A stretch of DNA of 64,000 nucleotides from Boswellia sacra (GCA_013180625.2 SNVD02013580.1:620001-684000), one strand, 5' to 3'; positions 33,701-46,539 are shown, counted from the first letter of the stretch. The notes: generated by a model not told the origin, from the sequence alone. Numbers and translations: made by a program.

Positions 33701-36700
33701 ATGAAAGTGCACCAAATGAGCCTGAAGTCCTGGCTTGAGAAATGTGGAAATTCTTCTTGAATAAGTGAGTTTGCCCAATGTAACTTAACAAATACAGATG
33801 CATGCGGTTGTCCATCTTCCATTTGGTAACTCAATCAATAATTGAAGCTTTAATAGATACAGATTGAACGTGGGATTTTCAGGTTTATACCGTAAATCTA
33901 CATGAGAATTCATATCAGCCAACTAAAGAGTAAAGATAGTTTACTGAGCCAAAATAAAGACGTAAATGACATTCACGATGTAAAGGGTGTGAGGAATTAA
34001 AGCTTTCACAATCCATTACATCTTAAAAACCCGACATGACTAGGTGTTTTTACAGCCTTCCAAACGCATATCATTGCAATGGCTGCCTTGCTGAGTTGGA
34101 ATAGTAACTGTTAGATTATTATCTTGAATAATATATATAAAATATATTTTCTTTTCATATAATCAAGTTTGCCACAAACAAAAGCAACCATCCAAAAAAC
34201 CCCAAATGGTTTTTTTTTTTTTTTTAAGTTCCGTTAACAGAGTAATCAACTTAATAAGCAAAACAGCACATGGATACTTTACCTAGCTAAAATTTTCAAG
34301 AACAAACTGAGGATTATCATGATACCAACAAGACATTAACACCGATTTGGGTGGGATCGGGCTGGCTTGATCAAACTTGGAGAATCATACTTCCAAGTGA
34401 AAGGGTTTTCAAATATAGTAGCAAAGCTAAATTGGCCCAAAGAATATGGGTTCGAATCTGTATAATATCAATTAAAAAAATTAAAAAATTAAAATTATTA
34501 TGTAGTTGATTTGTAAAACCTCGACACACACACATACACATATAAAACCTTGCACATGAAAAAGTAAACTAAAAATTTGATACTACTGGTCCATATTAGA
34601 GGTTAAATACAAATGTTGCACTCATACCTAAGGGCTTAAGGGCTTAATCTTTTAAGTGAGTGAAATCTTATGATGATGAAAATACAACACAACCCTTTTA
34701 TAAAAAATATGCAAATTAGTTTGCCTGAGATTTAAATTAAATGGCTTGATTTGGATTGATCAAGTTAGACTTGTCAAAAATAATATCAAGGCCAAACAAA
34801 CCTTATGTCAAATAGTAAACGAATTTCCATAAGTTATGTCATGACCAGTTTACAAATGGAAAAAGAATATAAAAATAAATAAATTAAATATGACTAATAA
34901 ATATTAAACATTCAACATCAACAAATATCTTGAAAAAAAACATGTATTTTAATTAGAGTTTATAAATGACATTAGGATATAGAGTAAATAAGATAACGTG
35001 TTTTTTCTTAAATTAAAAACCACAAAAAATAAAATAAAATCTATCATAAAACATATTTAATATTTCTTTTCAATGTTTTCTTGTAAATAAATATTAATAG
35101 ATAGGTAGATATGTGACGTGTCATAATTTTTTTCTTGTAAATAAATTTTAACAGATAGGCAGATATGTGACCTATAATACTTTCTCAACATAAATAATTT
35201 TGGCTTAAATTCAATTTAATTGTGTTAAACCAAAAGTAATGCTATTCAACACCCACTTTTCATCTTGTTAGATCCCATTTTAAAATTAAATAAGGATAAA
35301 ATTGTAACAAAAATATAATATTTAAATAATTAACATTAAATAGATTGACATAAACAAAAACTCTTAATTTCTCCTTATATACATCTTATCTTTTTTCCTC
35401 TTTTAATTCTCTCGTGATATCAACTTCATCTTTCTCTCTGTTTTCGTCCACCCTCAATGATATCCTGTTAGCAATTATTTTTACCTTGTGCCGTACCCTA
35501 GATAAAATATTAAGATTTTTAATCCTTCATCATCTGACGCAAGAAATAGAGGCTATCATCATTGTAGGAGCGCTTTACTCAATATCAATGTTGAGAGAAA
35601 TAGGAAATTGGAGGCTATGTTAAATACACTATATAGGGGAAAATATTAGCAGTTAACACGTGATTGATGTTGAGACAAATATACTAAGGGCACTTTTTTA
35701 ATTAAATATAATTTAGTTTTAGTGTCCCCTTCAAACCTCAAAACTAAGAAATAAGCTGATCTATTGATTATTTTGTTTATATGGATTTGGAGAATTCAAC
35801 AAGAAAATGTAAACAATTGATTAGTGTTAAGCCCATAAAAAAATTTTAATAATTATTCAACATTTTGAATTGCAAAAGCTAGAAAAGAAAAAGAAGAAGA
35901 AAAACATTCAAACATCATTAAAGATCAAATAATAATTTTATTAGAGATTCAAGTGAAAAAAAAAGTCATCAAAGTCAAACAATACTTAAGATTTAATATG
36001 AAATATAATTAATGAGATACTGTTTAAAAATGTTTAAGTTTATAATTAACTATATCCTTAGTAATTACAGAAGGGGTTAATGAGATAAGGAATAAAGGTT
36101 GACTAGAATGGAATTAGCCAATCCAACCCCAAGATGTTACATTCAGTCCAAACTCCAAAATTTTTTCTTAAAACCCAACCCAACCCGATTCAATTGATTG
36201 AGATTGGATCTATTTGGGCTTTCCAGATAAAGCAATGTTACTTCTTTTGCCTCTCAATGATAATCTACTCGGGCTTTACAGCAATTTTGTAAGTATCAAA
36301 TACATCCATCCAATATAACAAGTTATTCATGTCTCAAGTCCATAGGACATAAAATAACATGCATATTTATTAAAAACAATTGATATTGTAATAATTAAAA
36401 GAAAAATTAAAATGTGTATTTACTGACTTCTAATAGGGATATAATTGATTTATAATATCTATATTCCCAAAACTTTTTTTTTATAATTAATCTTTAATTA
36501 GATGAATTAAAAACCATTTATCATTGGTAACGCGAACCTCTTTGCTATAGATTAAAATACAGGTGCAGCTATTTACGCTCACAAAATTGATTTTCATACT
36601 CATCTTGTTAAATACACCCATAATTAGTATACTAAAATAATTTAATTTTAAGCTGACTGATCTTCAAATTTTTATGAGTAATTTATATAATTTTTCAAAT

Positions 36701-37874
36701 AAAACAGATTAAATCTAATTTAACTAAAATCTAATAAAAATAAAATATTTTTCTAAAAGTTCATTAGATATATTTTTCATTAAAAAATAATTCCTATATG
36801 AATAACTCGGTTCTCATTTAAGTTGATGGATTTTTTTTTGTTTCCAATAATATTTTTTAGTTAGGAATTAATTCATTAAATTAAAAATTAATCTTAATTT
36901 ATCAAATTCATACTATGATTGACTTTGAAATTATGAAAATGAGATTTTTTTTAAAAAAAAACCTAACTTACAAAAATTTAAGTAATGGAGTGTATTTCAA
37001 ATGATAGATGTGAAAATAAATTTTATGAATGCAAAAAACCTCACCCCTAAAATAAATGGTTGATTTGATTTGAAGTTTGTGTCCTGTTTTATATCATAAT
37101 TTAACTTCACACTTAATTTCTTTTTCAATTAAATTACCAATTGTTAGGCTTGGCCAATTTCATGACAATCCTTAAAAGAGGTTTTATCATATGAATACAT
37201 TCATACATACTAATATTATTGAAAGGTTTGACTCTGTAAATCATTTATACAAATGTTTCCTAAGCTCGCATAGTGATATTGATATCACTATCAATAAAAT
37301 TGACATATTAACAAAAATACCTAGTTGACGAGTACCACAACTTTCATTTTTGCACCAGGAGTGCTATGGTGCAAGAATGGCTCTCGATCCCTGAAAATTA
37401 ATGATCAACCGGTGATGAGTTAAACCTTTATTTCAGATTACTTTACAGAAAGTTTGGAAAGGGGAGTTGCGAGTCAAGGAAACAAGTAAATTCTAATATG
37501 TTATTTAAAAACATTTTAGTGAGTTGTCAACCCTCCAAGCTATGAAAACCCAAAACTAGTCCTTGAAGCTAGTTATTCAAAATGAACACAAGTAATTACT
37601 TCAGAAAATGATTGACGATACTGAGAATGATCTTGCATGAAAAAGCTAGCCTTCAACCAGCCACGTCCAAATCAAATGCCAAACATACGATTGTTTCATT
37701 CCTACTATCTGTTTGTTGGCAAACTATAGGTGGGAACAATCAAATTAGTACAACAGTTGAACATTTACCTAGATCCCCGTTTAAAAACCACTAAACCCAA
37801 AAGTGTAACTTGTCAAATAAGAGCCCAACAATACTACTGCACCCCTCCAGTTCTTCCTTCACATGTAAATGGAC
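33700..37874. other. AT-rich intergenic DNA, no gene recognised
   Basis: Very AT-rich, with long A and T runs. A tandem pair of about 60 bp containing TTGTAAATAAAT and GATATGTGAC occurs at about 35080-35170. Short open stretches at 35414-35623 and 37612-37794 have no recognisable content. I see no splice-flanked protein-like blocks. Confidence 0.5.
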
Positions 37875-38233
37875 GGGGTCATAATGTGGTACTGTTGATG
37901 TACCGGTACATAAATTTTCAATTTTGTGTAAAAGTTATAAATAAATATGCAAAAGTTATAAATCAATATGTAAAAGTTGTAAATACAACATTTATACACT
38001 TACTTACAATTTTTTTTTAAATGAGTATGTAAAAATTGTAAATAAGTTTGTAAAAGTTGTAAATGAGTGTGTAAAAATTGTAAATGAATATGTAAAAGTT
38101 GTAAATACAACTTTACACACATTCATTTACAACTTTTACATATTCATTTACTACTTTTACACATATATTTATAATTTTTACACAATTTAAAAAAGTGCAG
38201 CATCGGTACATCAGGTGTACCGTAGCCACACCC
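37875..38233. mobile_element. Fold-back MITE, 359 bp, with 8-bp target duplication
   Basis: Bounded by perfect direct repeats AAATGGAC (37867-37874 and 38234-38241). Ends are imperfect inverted repeats: GGGGTCATAATGTGGTAC..TGATGTACCGGTAC against GGGTGTGGCTACGGTAC..TGATGTACCGATG read from the other end. The interior consists of repeated AAAAGTTGTAAATGAGT-type motifs running in one direction to about 38105 and then inverted (CATTTACAACTTTTACA) to about 38190, so nearly the whole element can fold into one hairpin. There is no coding potential. An 8-bp duplication suggests hAT-driven mobility, though the termini are unusual for hAT. Confidence 0.85.
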
Positions 38234-38457
38234 AAATGGACCAGACAGCTCCAAGTTAAATTTAACCTGAACCCTACAGATGCAACATATAATAAATATA
38301 GAGAAACACACATTGTTTCCATACCATGTTAAATAACCACTAGATACAAAAGTTTAAGATTTTAGATACAAACTCTATTTCTAAGCCCTCTAAGTGACTC
38401 AACAAATACGATTTTTAGAATTTCAGTCTAGCTACGTGCAGATATGATATGGTTTCT

Positions 38458-38972
38458 CTAGTCTCTAGCACTGTGTAAGAAATCTCTAATCTGGACTAAT
38501 TCATCAGCAACGGAAAGGGCATTTAAAGCGTCCGGGGCAGGGTACCCAACAATAGAAACTATCCAGAACAAGCACTCAGCTAGAAACTCATCCTCTTCTT
38601 GGTGCTCATGTGCAGACAAACATACATCAAGTTAACTCCGCACATATGCTAAAGGATTAATAAAATGCAACAGATAAAGGAGAATCCTCACAATATCAAT
38701 TCATTAAACTACGATGTAAGAAAGTGATCAATGTACAATTAGTCAGAAGTGGTCAAAAGCACATAGTTTGAAATAATTTAAAGAGGTCAAACTTCACAAG
38801 CTATGAGTAAACTAAATACTAGCATCAAAACAAATTGGAAATCACCACGCATAATATTTCCAATAGCACCTGATCTTACCCTTGAAAGCTTGACATTCAA
38901 ACTCCTTATCTGCATAGACCTTCTCGAGTTCTGAGCATTTGTCAAGTTGTCATTGTTTTGCTTACCAGCCAT
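38458..38972 (-). CDS. Small two-exon gene, 79 aa predicted, function unknown
   Basis: Minus strand: exon 1 38972-38880 (31 codons, start MAGKQNNDNLTNAQNSRRSM, ends NVKLSR then donor GTAAGA) and exon 2 38604-38458 (48 codons, starts HQEEDEFLAECLFWIVSIVG and ends LHSARD, stop TAG at 38460-38458). The 275-bp intron has GT-AG ends and keeps phase 0. Exon 2 has a hydrophobic LFWIVSIVGYPAP segment and an amphipathic end (DELVQIRDFL), protein-like rather than random. A TATAATAAAA stretch lies about 40 bp upstream of the ATG. I do not recognise the family. It is one of only two unbroken coding structures here, but a further exon in the intron or a pseudogene origin cannot be excluded. Confidence 0.5.
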
Positions 38973-39143
38973 AATGGAGAAAATAAGAATGGAACTGTGT
39001 TTTTATTATAACGTACAAAGGTCGTATAAATTCCATGATTTGTAATTGCTGGCTGAATATGTGACGAGGCTTGGGAGAAAACTCACGTGAGTTAGGCTTA
39101 TACTACGTAAACATCCAATCAAATAATTATACATCACATAACA

Positions 39144-42100
39144 TGAGATAAATATATTAGAGTTTTGGCTCTTTAGTCATTTGTATGTGTGTCCAAGGAT
39201 CACACATGGAGTGAGAGTCATTGTGTTGGAGAGGTTTGTGCTTATAAATTAAAACCAAGTCTTCTCATTTAAGTGTCCCATTGAAATTCTCCTTCACCCT
39301 CTCATATTTGTAAGGTCTCATATAAAACTTCATAGTTTAATGACCTCTCATTAAGGACTTTAAAGTTTATAATATTTTTCCCCCCTTTGATTTTGGGTAT
39401 TTGTAGTATTGTCCAATTGTTTACGTAATTGTAGTTTGGCCCAACTATTCAGTTAATTGTAGTTTGGCCCAATAGTTATGGTATTTATATTGTGGCCCAA
39501 AAGTTTGTAATTCTCTTTGAACATAATGAAAGGTTTCTTCAACAGTGCCCGAGGACATAAGTAATAATACCGAACCTCGTTAAATCTTAGTGTTTTTTTT
39601 ATTTCTGCATTGTTGGTCGATTGGTTACTCTCTTTAGTTGTTATTATATTCAATTATCTAACATTAGTTGATATTATATTCAATTATCTAACATAGTTTA
39701 TGGTTGTGCATTTAGTTGTTTTGTTGGTATTGCTTCTGCATTGCACAACAATTGGTATCAAAGCCTCAGGTTGTGGGTAGTGAGTGGGTATTTCATTGAA
39801 GTACTTACTACTATTCTAGACTGTTGAATTTGGATTACTAGTTATTGAATACAATAGTTTGTTTGGAGCTTGGTTATTGGTGATTTGTGTATCGAGCTTA
39901 TTTTATGAGAGATAGTGATGGCATCATCGTCAACTGTACCAGAGAAGACAGTGACTGTGACAAATGCAAAAATATATGTTGAAAATTTTGATGGTCGAAA
40001 TAATTTTGGCTTATGACAGAGTGAGGTATTGGACGGGTTGTATCAACAAGATTTGGATATTGTTATGGAAGAAACAAAACCAGAAGATATTAGTGCAAGA
40101 AATTGGGATAGGCTGAATATAAAAGCTTATGGGTTGATTCACTCTTATTTGTGTAGAGAACAGAAGTATCCGTTCACAAAAGAGACATCTGCAAGTAAAT
40201 TGTGGAAGGTGCTGGAAAACAAATATATGAAAAAAAAAGCAATGAGAATCGGCTGTATCTATTGAAGAGATTTTTTCGTCTTCAATTGAAACTAGGTATG
40301 AGCATGAGTTCTCATATTGATGAGTTTAATAATTTAATTGTTGATCTGTTGAACTTAGATGAAACCTTCAAAGATGAACGTAAGGCTATGCTATTGATTA
40401 ACTCACTTCTGGACGAATTGGATCATTTGTGCATTACTCTTATCCATGGAAAAGATAAACTGTCTTTTGAAGAAGTTTGTTATGCTTCGTTGAATTATGA
40501 AATTTGTAAGAAAGATCAAAGGGAACATAGGGATGAGTCAGTAGATGCATTGACAGCGAGAGAGCATAGTCAAAGTAGGAAATCAAGAAAAAGGAGAAAA
40601 TCTTAGTTGAGGGGTAGATTAGGAAAAGATGAGTGTGCCTTTTGTCATGAGAAAGGGCATTGAAAGAAAGATTATCCGAAGTTGAAAAAGAAAGATAAGG
40701 GCAAGGTTGTTTCTGATGCATGTGTTGTTGAGCGTGAGGATGAGGATGATTCAGATATATGTGTTTTTTCACCCATCCATTTCTGGTTCTAATGAGTGGA
40801 TTATGGATTCGAGTTGTACTTATCATATGTGTCCATATAAAGAATGGTTCTTTTAGTTTGAAGAACTTGATGGTAGAATTGTGTATATGGGCAATGATGA
40901 TGTTTGCCATACTGCTGGGATAGGTTCGATCCGATTAAGGAATCATGATGGACTGACTAGAGTTCTGATAGATGTTCGGTATATACTGAAGTTGAAGAAG
41001 AATCTCATCTCTTTGGGAGCCTTGGAATTTAAAGGTTGTGCGATATCTATTCGAGATAGTTTTTGAGAGTCACTTTAGGCGATCTTGTTGTATTGAAAGG
41101 CACTAGGAGGAACAACTTGTATTACTATAATGGTAGTACGGTTATTGGATCAGCGGCTATGGTTTCTGATAATGATACAAATTCAAAGATTACTAGATTG
41201 TGGCATATGCATTTGGGACATGCAGGTGAGAAAGCCTTATTCAGTTTGGTGAAACGAGGTTCATTGAAAGTTGCAAAGACTTAAAAGCTGGATTTTTGTG
41301 AGTATTGTGTTCTGGGAAAGCAGAAGAGAGTGAAATTTGACACCGCTATTCATAATACCAAGGATATTCTTGATTATGTTCACTTAGATGTATGAGGACC
41401 TACCAAAACTGTATCTATGGGAGGTAGGCACTACTTTGTTACTTTTGTTGATGACTTTTTCAGAAGAACTTGGGTGTACTATTTGAAATCAAAAGATGAT
41501 GTACTTAGTGCTTTCCTTAAGTGGAAAAAGATGATTGAGACACAAACTGACAAGAAGATCAATCATCTCAGAATGGATAATGGTGGTGAGTATTGCAGTG
41601 ATCAGTTTTTAAAATTATGTCAAGATGAAGGTATTATACGTCATTTTACTGTTAGAGGTATACCACAACAGAATGGGGTAGCAGAACGCATGAACCCAAC
41701 ATTGCTAGAGAAAGTTCAGTGTATGTTATCTAATGTTGGGTTGGGCAAAGAATTTTAGGCTGAGGCTGTGACTTATGTCATCTCATTAAACGTCTACCTT
41801 CAGTTGCTATTGGTGATAGAACTCCATTAGAGGTATGTCTGGACAACCTGTTTCTGATTATGATTCTTTACATGTTTTTGGTTCCAATGCATATTATCAT
41901 GTGAAAGAATCTAAGCTGGATCTTAGAGCCAAGAAATCGATTTTCTTAGGGTTTGCTTCAAGAGTAAAAGGATATCGCCTTTGGTGTCCTAGTTTGAGAA
42001 AGATTGTATCCAATCGAGATGTGACATTTGATGAGTCTTCAATTTTGAGAAAATAAAAAAACCAAACAAAAGTGAATGGTACTCCAAAAACACGTGGAGC

Positions 42101-42765
42101 ACACTCAATAGTAGGTGGAGTTTGAAATGACAACATTAAAACTAGTTAGATCTGTTGAGACAGATGATGGTACTTCTGTGACAGAGGAGGATTTAGGAGA
42201 TGATGGAGAGGTTCTACTCAAGAACCTGAACAGCAACAAGAATCTATTGTAATTAATAGGCCAAGACGTGAGATTCGTAGACCTGCTCGATTTGTTGATA
42301 TGGTGGCCTATGCACTTCCAATTGTAGATGATGATGTTCCTTCCATATATAAAGAGGCAGTCAGATGTTCTAAAGTTGATTAGTGGAAGACAGCTATGAG
42401 CGAAGAGATACAGTCTCTTCAGAAGAATGAAAGTTGGGAGCTAGCTCAACTACTGAAGGGTAAAAAGGCAATTGGGTGCACATGGGTATATACAAAGAAA
42501 TATGGATTTCCTGACAGGAATGATGTCCACTAAAAGACAAGGTTGGTGGCTAAAGGCTACGCTCAAAGGGAAGGAATTGACTACAATGAGGTATTCTCTC
42601 CAGTTATAAAACATTCTTCCATTAGAATTTTTTTGACATTGGTAGCTCAGATGAATATGGAATTAGTTCAACTTGATGTAAAAACTGTATTTTTATATGG
42701 TGACTTGGAAGAGGAAATCTATATGACTCAGCGAGAGGGATTCAAAGTTGCTCGTAAGTGATACA
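39144..42765 (+). mobile_element. Copia-3: 3'-truncated copia element of the Copia-2 family
   Basis: A 5' LTR from about 39144 to 39750 aligns phrase by phrase with the Copia-2 LTR (GGTATTTGTAGTATTG, TTTGGCCCAATAGTTATGG, CCGAACCTCGTTAAATCTT) and is followed by a PBS, TGGTATCAAAGCC, at 39753. Coding sequence follows from 39918 to about 42760, where it ends inside the reverse transcriptase. No RNase H or 3' LTR follows. Much more diverged than Copia-1 or -2. A hAT MITE starts about 80 bp after the break. The 5' boundary is approximate. Confidence 0.85.
39918..42760 (+). pseudogene. Copia-3 gag-pol remnant, multiply broken
   Basis: Opens with MASSSTVPEK at 39918 and gives gag (WKVLENKYMKK), a damaged CCHC knuckle (CAFCHEKGH, with TGA where the next residue should be), GAG-pre-integrase (LWHMHLGHAGEKALF), integrase (MDNGGEYCSDQF, PQQNGVAERMN) and the N-terminal RT (VQLDVKTVFLYGDLEEEIYM). 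At least six in-frame stops (for example TGA at about 40016) and several frameshifts (an A-run near 40235, and near 41770 and 41840) interrupt it. The sequence stops after GFKVARK, before the YVDD site. It is non-functional and useful only for dating the family. Confidence 0.85.
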
Positions 42766-42843
42766 CAAATTCAAGATAATCCAAATTTATTAGACCGGTT
42801 TTCAACTGACCCAATATAAGATGCTCTAACACCCAGTATGCAG

Positions 42844-43839
42844 TAGGGGTGAAAATTTTCGACACAATCCGCGAACCCTACACAACACGACACGAAAATT
42901 AGTAGGTTTGGGTTTATCTTAATCGTGTGTGGGTCATGTGCGGGTTGAAATTTTCAACCGATTTAATAATTAGGTCGTGTTTGGGTTGAGGGATTGCATT
43001 CACGGGTGACACAAATCCATTTATGACACAAACCCGTTTATGACACGAACGCATGTATGACACGATTAACATTAATAAAACATGATAACACGACTAACAT
43101 GGATTGACATGATTATTTTTATAGTGAAACAATTATAAATACAAATTAATTTTAAAATTCATTATTGTTTATTAGATATTTAAATTCAAGATTGTATTTT
43201 TATTAATATCAATATATATTATTATTAATTTTGATATGATCTTGAACTACCCTTAATTTTTTTTTTCATTTTTTTATAGGTTACTTAAGAGTTAAAAAGA
43301 TGCGATGGATTTTTTTTTCTAAAGCTAAATTGTATTTTAAGTTTGTATGGAACTTAAAATTTAGTAAACTTTTTATTGTATTGTGGATGAATTTTTAATA
43401 TTTTCTTATTATTTCTTTTCTAATTTAAAAATACTAAAATAGGTTGAAAATTAAAATGCATAATCGTGTCATCATTATGTTAATCATTTAAACGTATTGT
43501 AATCGTGCCTGTAAAACATTTCATAATCATGTTAAACATGTTATTTTCATGTTAATTATGTTAAACGGATCATTTTCGTGTTTAACACGAAAATGACCTG
43601 TTTAGTATTCATGTTCGTATGTCGTGTTATGTCAAACACAAAAATGACCCGTTTAGTATTCGTGTTCGTATGTCGTGTTATGTCACCCGCGGGTCATCCG
43701 TTTAATAATTAGGTCGTGCTCGGGTTGAGTCTTCTTAACACGAATAATAAATGGATCGGGTTTGGGTTGGACTAATTTTTGTCATGTTGTAGCTCGACAC
43801 GACACGAACACGACTCACGAACCCAAATTCCAACCTCTA
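42844..43839. mobile_element. Non-autonomous hAT element, 996 bp
   Basis: Starts TAGGGGTGAAAATTTTCGAC and ends with the inverted equivalent (TAGAGGTTGGAATTTGGGTT from the other side). Flanked by 8-bp duplications GTATGCAG (42836-42843) and GTATGTAG (43840-43847) that differ at one base. The interior repeats CACGACACGAAC, ACACGAAAATGACCCGTTTA and AATAATTAGGTCGTG in both orientations near the two ends, and the middle is AT-rich. There is no transposase coding. The TIR and 8-bp TSD indicate the hAT superfamily. Confidence 0.85.
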
Positions 43840-44039
43840 GTATGTAGTTAACTTCACTGCATCCGAATTCCTCATTTTGCTAAAATCTACCGACTCAATT
43901 CAGGACTTGAATGTGATAATCTTCATATTCTTTCTGCCCAGATACTTATCCCTCAAGCAGTGCTTACGATTCTTTTGAATATCAAGCAACCGGCCAAACT
44001 TCAACCCCATTATCAGTGCGAAATCATGTCTGGAGAATC

Positions 44040-44545
44040 TTATGTCCTTCCCTGCACGATCATAATTCCAATGTTAATACAAACATAAATACACCATCTC
44101 TTAGTCTTCTTCTCATCATTACTCCATCTCTTAGTCTTCTTCTCATCATTAAAACGTGCTATCAGCTGTGCAAATGCATCCCCAAAAGCTCCAGATTGTT
44201 TCCTTACATCTGATGGTTCTACTTTATAAAACATTGGTAGTACCACCTATTTGATAGTTCTCTTACATTCAAGAATTTTCAAAAGTTCTTCAAGACACCA
44301 TTTAGAAGAGGCATAGTTTTGTAAAAAAATGTCAACTGAAATCATTGATTCTTCAATTGCATTCAAGAGAGTTGACGAGATTTCATACCCCATCTCTCAA
44401 GATTGTAATCAACAAAAACATTGATTCCTTCGATGGACAATCCTCCGTGAAGATGTCTGAGAAAGTTGTAGCGGATATCCTTGCCACTGAAACTAAGGAA
44501 AATATCATACTTCTTAACTATAGAAGGAGGAGAAGAAGAAGCCAT
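44040..44545 (-). pseudogene. TIR-domain NLR resistance gene fragment, broken
   Basis: Minus strand from the ATG at 44545: MASSSPPSIVKKYDIFLSFS then GKDIRYNFLRHLHGGLSIEG gives TIR box 1 and helix A. A one-base insertion near 44390 shifts the frame into EISSTLLNAIEESMISVDIF, NYASSKWCLEELLKILEC, which stops at a TAG near 44250. VLPMFYKVEPSDVRKQSGAF, GDAFAQL ends the TIR domain. TIR domains of plant NLRs make NAD+-derived immune signals; the SH2-type catalytic Glu region (SKWCLEEL) is recognisable. NB-ARC and LRR parts are absent. A 31-bp tandem duplication (44094-44155) follows the TIR end. TNLs indicate a eudicot. Confidence 0.85.
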
Positions 44546-45660
44546 CTTGAGAGGACTAAATAACCAAATCTCATGTAACTAACGTCAACAAATGGATAAA
44601 TACCTGAACACCCTTCAGGTTTAGCCTAATTACCCTATTTCCCCTTTAGATTGTATAGTAACATATTCCCTCTTTATCTGAGACTGTCGTTGGAAAATAA
44701 AAAATAGCTTATGGGCAAGAAACCAACCATTTTTTTGGGAGAATATTTCCTTTTCCATAGTTTCTTGACAGCCAAACACTTCATAAAAGTACCACAAGCC
44801 AGTCAAGTAAACCCAGCCATGCTTTAGACTCAACCGTGAAAACACTGATGTGCTTCACCTATATGCTATTTCGCTCCCCACTTGTCATGTCTTCTCCCTT
44901 TCTGAGACTTCATATTTATAGACTTTTTAATTGGCCTGTATGCTTCCAAGTGTAATCATATTACACTTTGATTTATTTCTTCTTGACTACGTTCATTAAC
45001 GAAACTGATACGGCAATTAAAGTCTTTCAGCTCTCCCACGTTTTTCCCTTTAGTTGAATTCTCTGGAATCAGCTGTTAACATAGGGACCTTAGACTTAGG
45101 AATTGAGACAGCCCAAACCCAAATAATAGCCCCAATAAATTTTTGCTCCATCACCCGTCAAACAGAAACGGCCCAAACCTTAAATTTCAACCCGATAACA
45201 GCAACCCTCTGGTCTCTTTCTTCTAATTTCTCTCACCTAAAACCCAAAAAGTCCCATAATAATAATTAAAAAAAAAAACTAGATCTAGTTTCTCTCCTCA
45301 CCGTCAAGTCCACTCTGCACCTTCGAACAAAAAAAAAAAAAAAAAAAACAGCGACCACCACCACCACAACAATAAAAGCCGCCACAATGAAGCCACCATC
45401 AACAAAGCAAACCCATTCACCAGAAAGAAAAAAAGCACCAACAGCAAACTAACAAGCGGTTTAAATTTTTTTTTTTAATATGGAGAGGAAGATAAGAGGG
45501 GAGAAGGGAGAGAAAAATCTGAAAAGTCAAATGGCAGTGAAAATTCTAGAAGGATACTTTTGTTTATTTTCTTAATTTTATATGATATTTTTTATTTTTA
45601 TTATTAAATATGCCAGTCTGCAAAAAATCAAACGTTGGCAAAATATTCATTTTATCGGGA
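44546..45660. other. Upstream region of the TIR fragment and low-complexity DNA
   Basis: No gene recognised. Low-complexity tracts include poly-A at 45271-45280 and 45328-45349, and CCACCACCA repeats near 45350-45370. The minus-strand promoter of the TIR-NLR should lie at 44546-44900. Confidence 0.4.
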
Positions 45661-45669
45661 CAAACGGAA

Positions 45670-46389
45670 TTATATTATTTCAAGACTAATAAATATTTTT
45701 TATTTATCTAATTTATGAAATTCTATAAATTGAATTAGCACGTATTATATTAGGAATAATGAATAATTCTTTTTTGTTTAGATTGTTGATTTCTTATTTT
45801 ATTTATATATTCTTTTAATTAATTAGTACATATTATTTCAAGAATAATAAATAATTTTTTATTTATATAATTTATAAAATTCTATAGACTGAATTGGCAC
45901 ATAATATATTAGAAATCATAAAAATTCTTTGTTTATTTAGTGGAAGAAGATGTTATTATTTTTAATTGTCTTAATATTATTATACTTTGGGCAGAGACAC
46001 TGTACATACTGTACACATTGAGCGGGAACGGAGCCCGTCATTGAAACTGGTTGCAGCCTATCCACATCTGTCTGTTTCTCCGAATTACAGCCACGTGTCA
46101 CACATCCGCCTAACCTCTACACAGTAATGTTACAGTAACTGCAGCAACAGTCTATCAGCCGTATGGTGGTAGCCAGTCCCCATAATTTATTGTTGAATTT
46201 TTTTCCTTTTTATATGATTTAGTTTTTAAAAAAAGCATTTGGTTTTTTAAATGTGAATTTTTTTAATAAGACTGTATTAATAAATTATATAAATAAAAAA
46301 TTTATTATTCTTGAAATAATATGTGCTAATTAATTATAAAAATATATAAATAATGTAAGAAATCAAGAAATTAAATAAAAAAGAATTAG
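45670..46389. repeat. Large inverted repeat with an additional direct copy of one arm
   Basis: Arm 1 at about 45763-45875 and arm 2 at about 46277-46389 are inverted copies of roughly 113 bp with about 85-90% identity by eye. They share TATTATTTCAAGAATAATAAA and TTTTTATTTATATAATTTAT. A further direct copy of part of arm 1 (with GAATTAGCACGTATTATATT) lies at about 45670-45765. The 400-bp spacer between the arms is much richer in GC and contains GAGCGGGAACGGAGCCCGTC. This looks like a fold-back transposon or MITE, but I could not find a clear target duplication. Confidence 0.6.
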
Positions 46390-46539
46390 TTAATTAAAAA
46401 TATTTATAGTTTTGTAATAGTGATGTTTATTGTTAAACATGGAAAACATAAATGCAAATTTTTTGTAATTGCATAGTATAGAAAAAATCATGAGTTAATT
46501 ATTTGTAAATAATAATATGGGTTCTACTATAGAAAGAGC

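Noticed and set aside
45328..45370. Poly-A followed by CCACCACCA as a retroposition scar
   Set aside because: No matching target duplication and no upstream gene-like sequence; simple low-complexity DNA.
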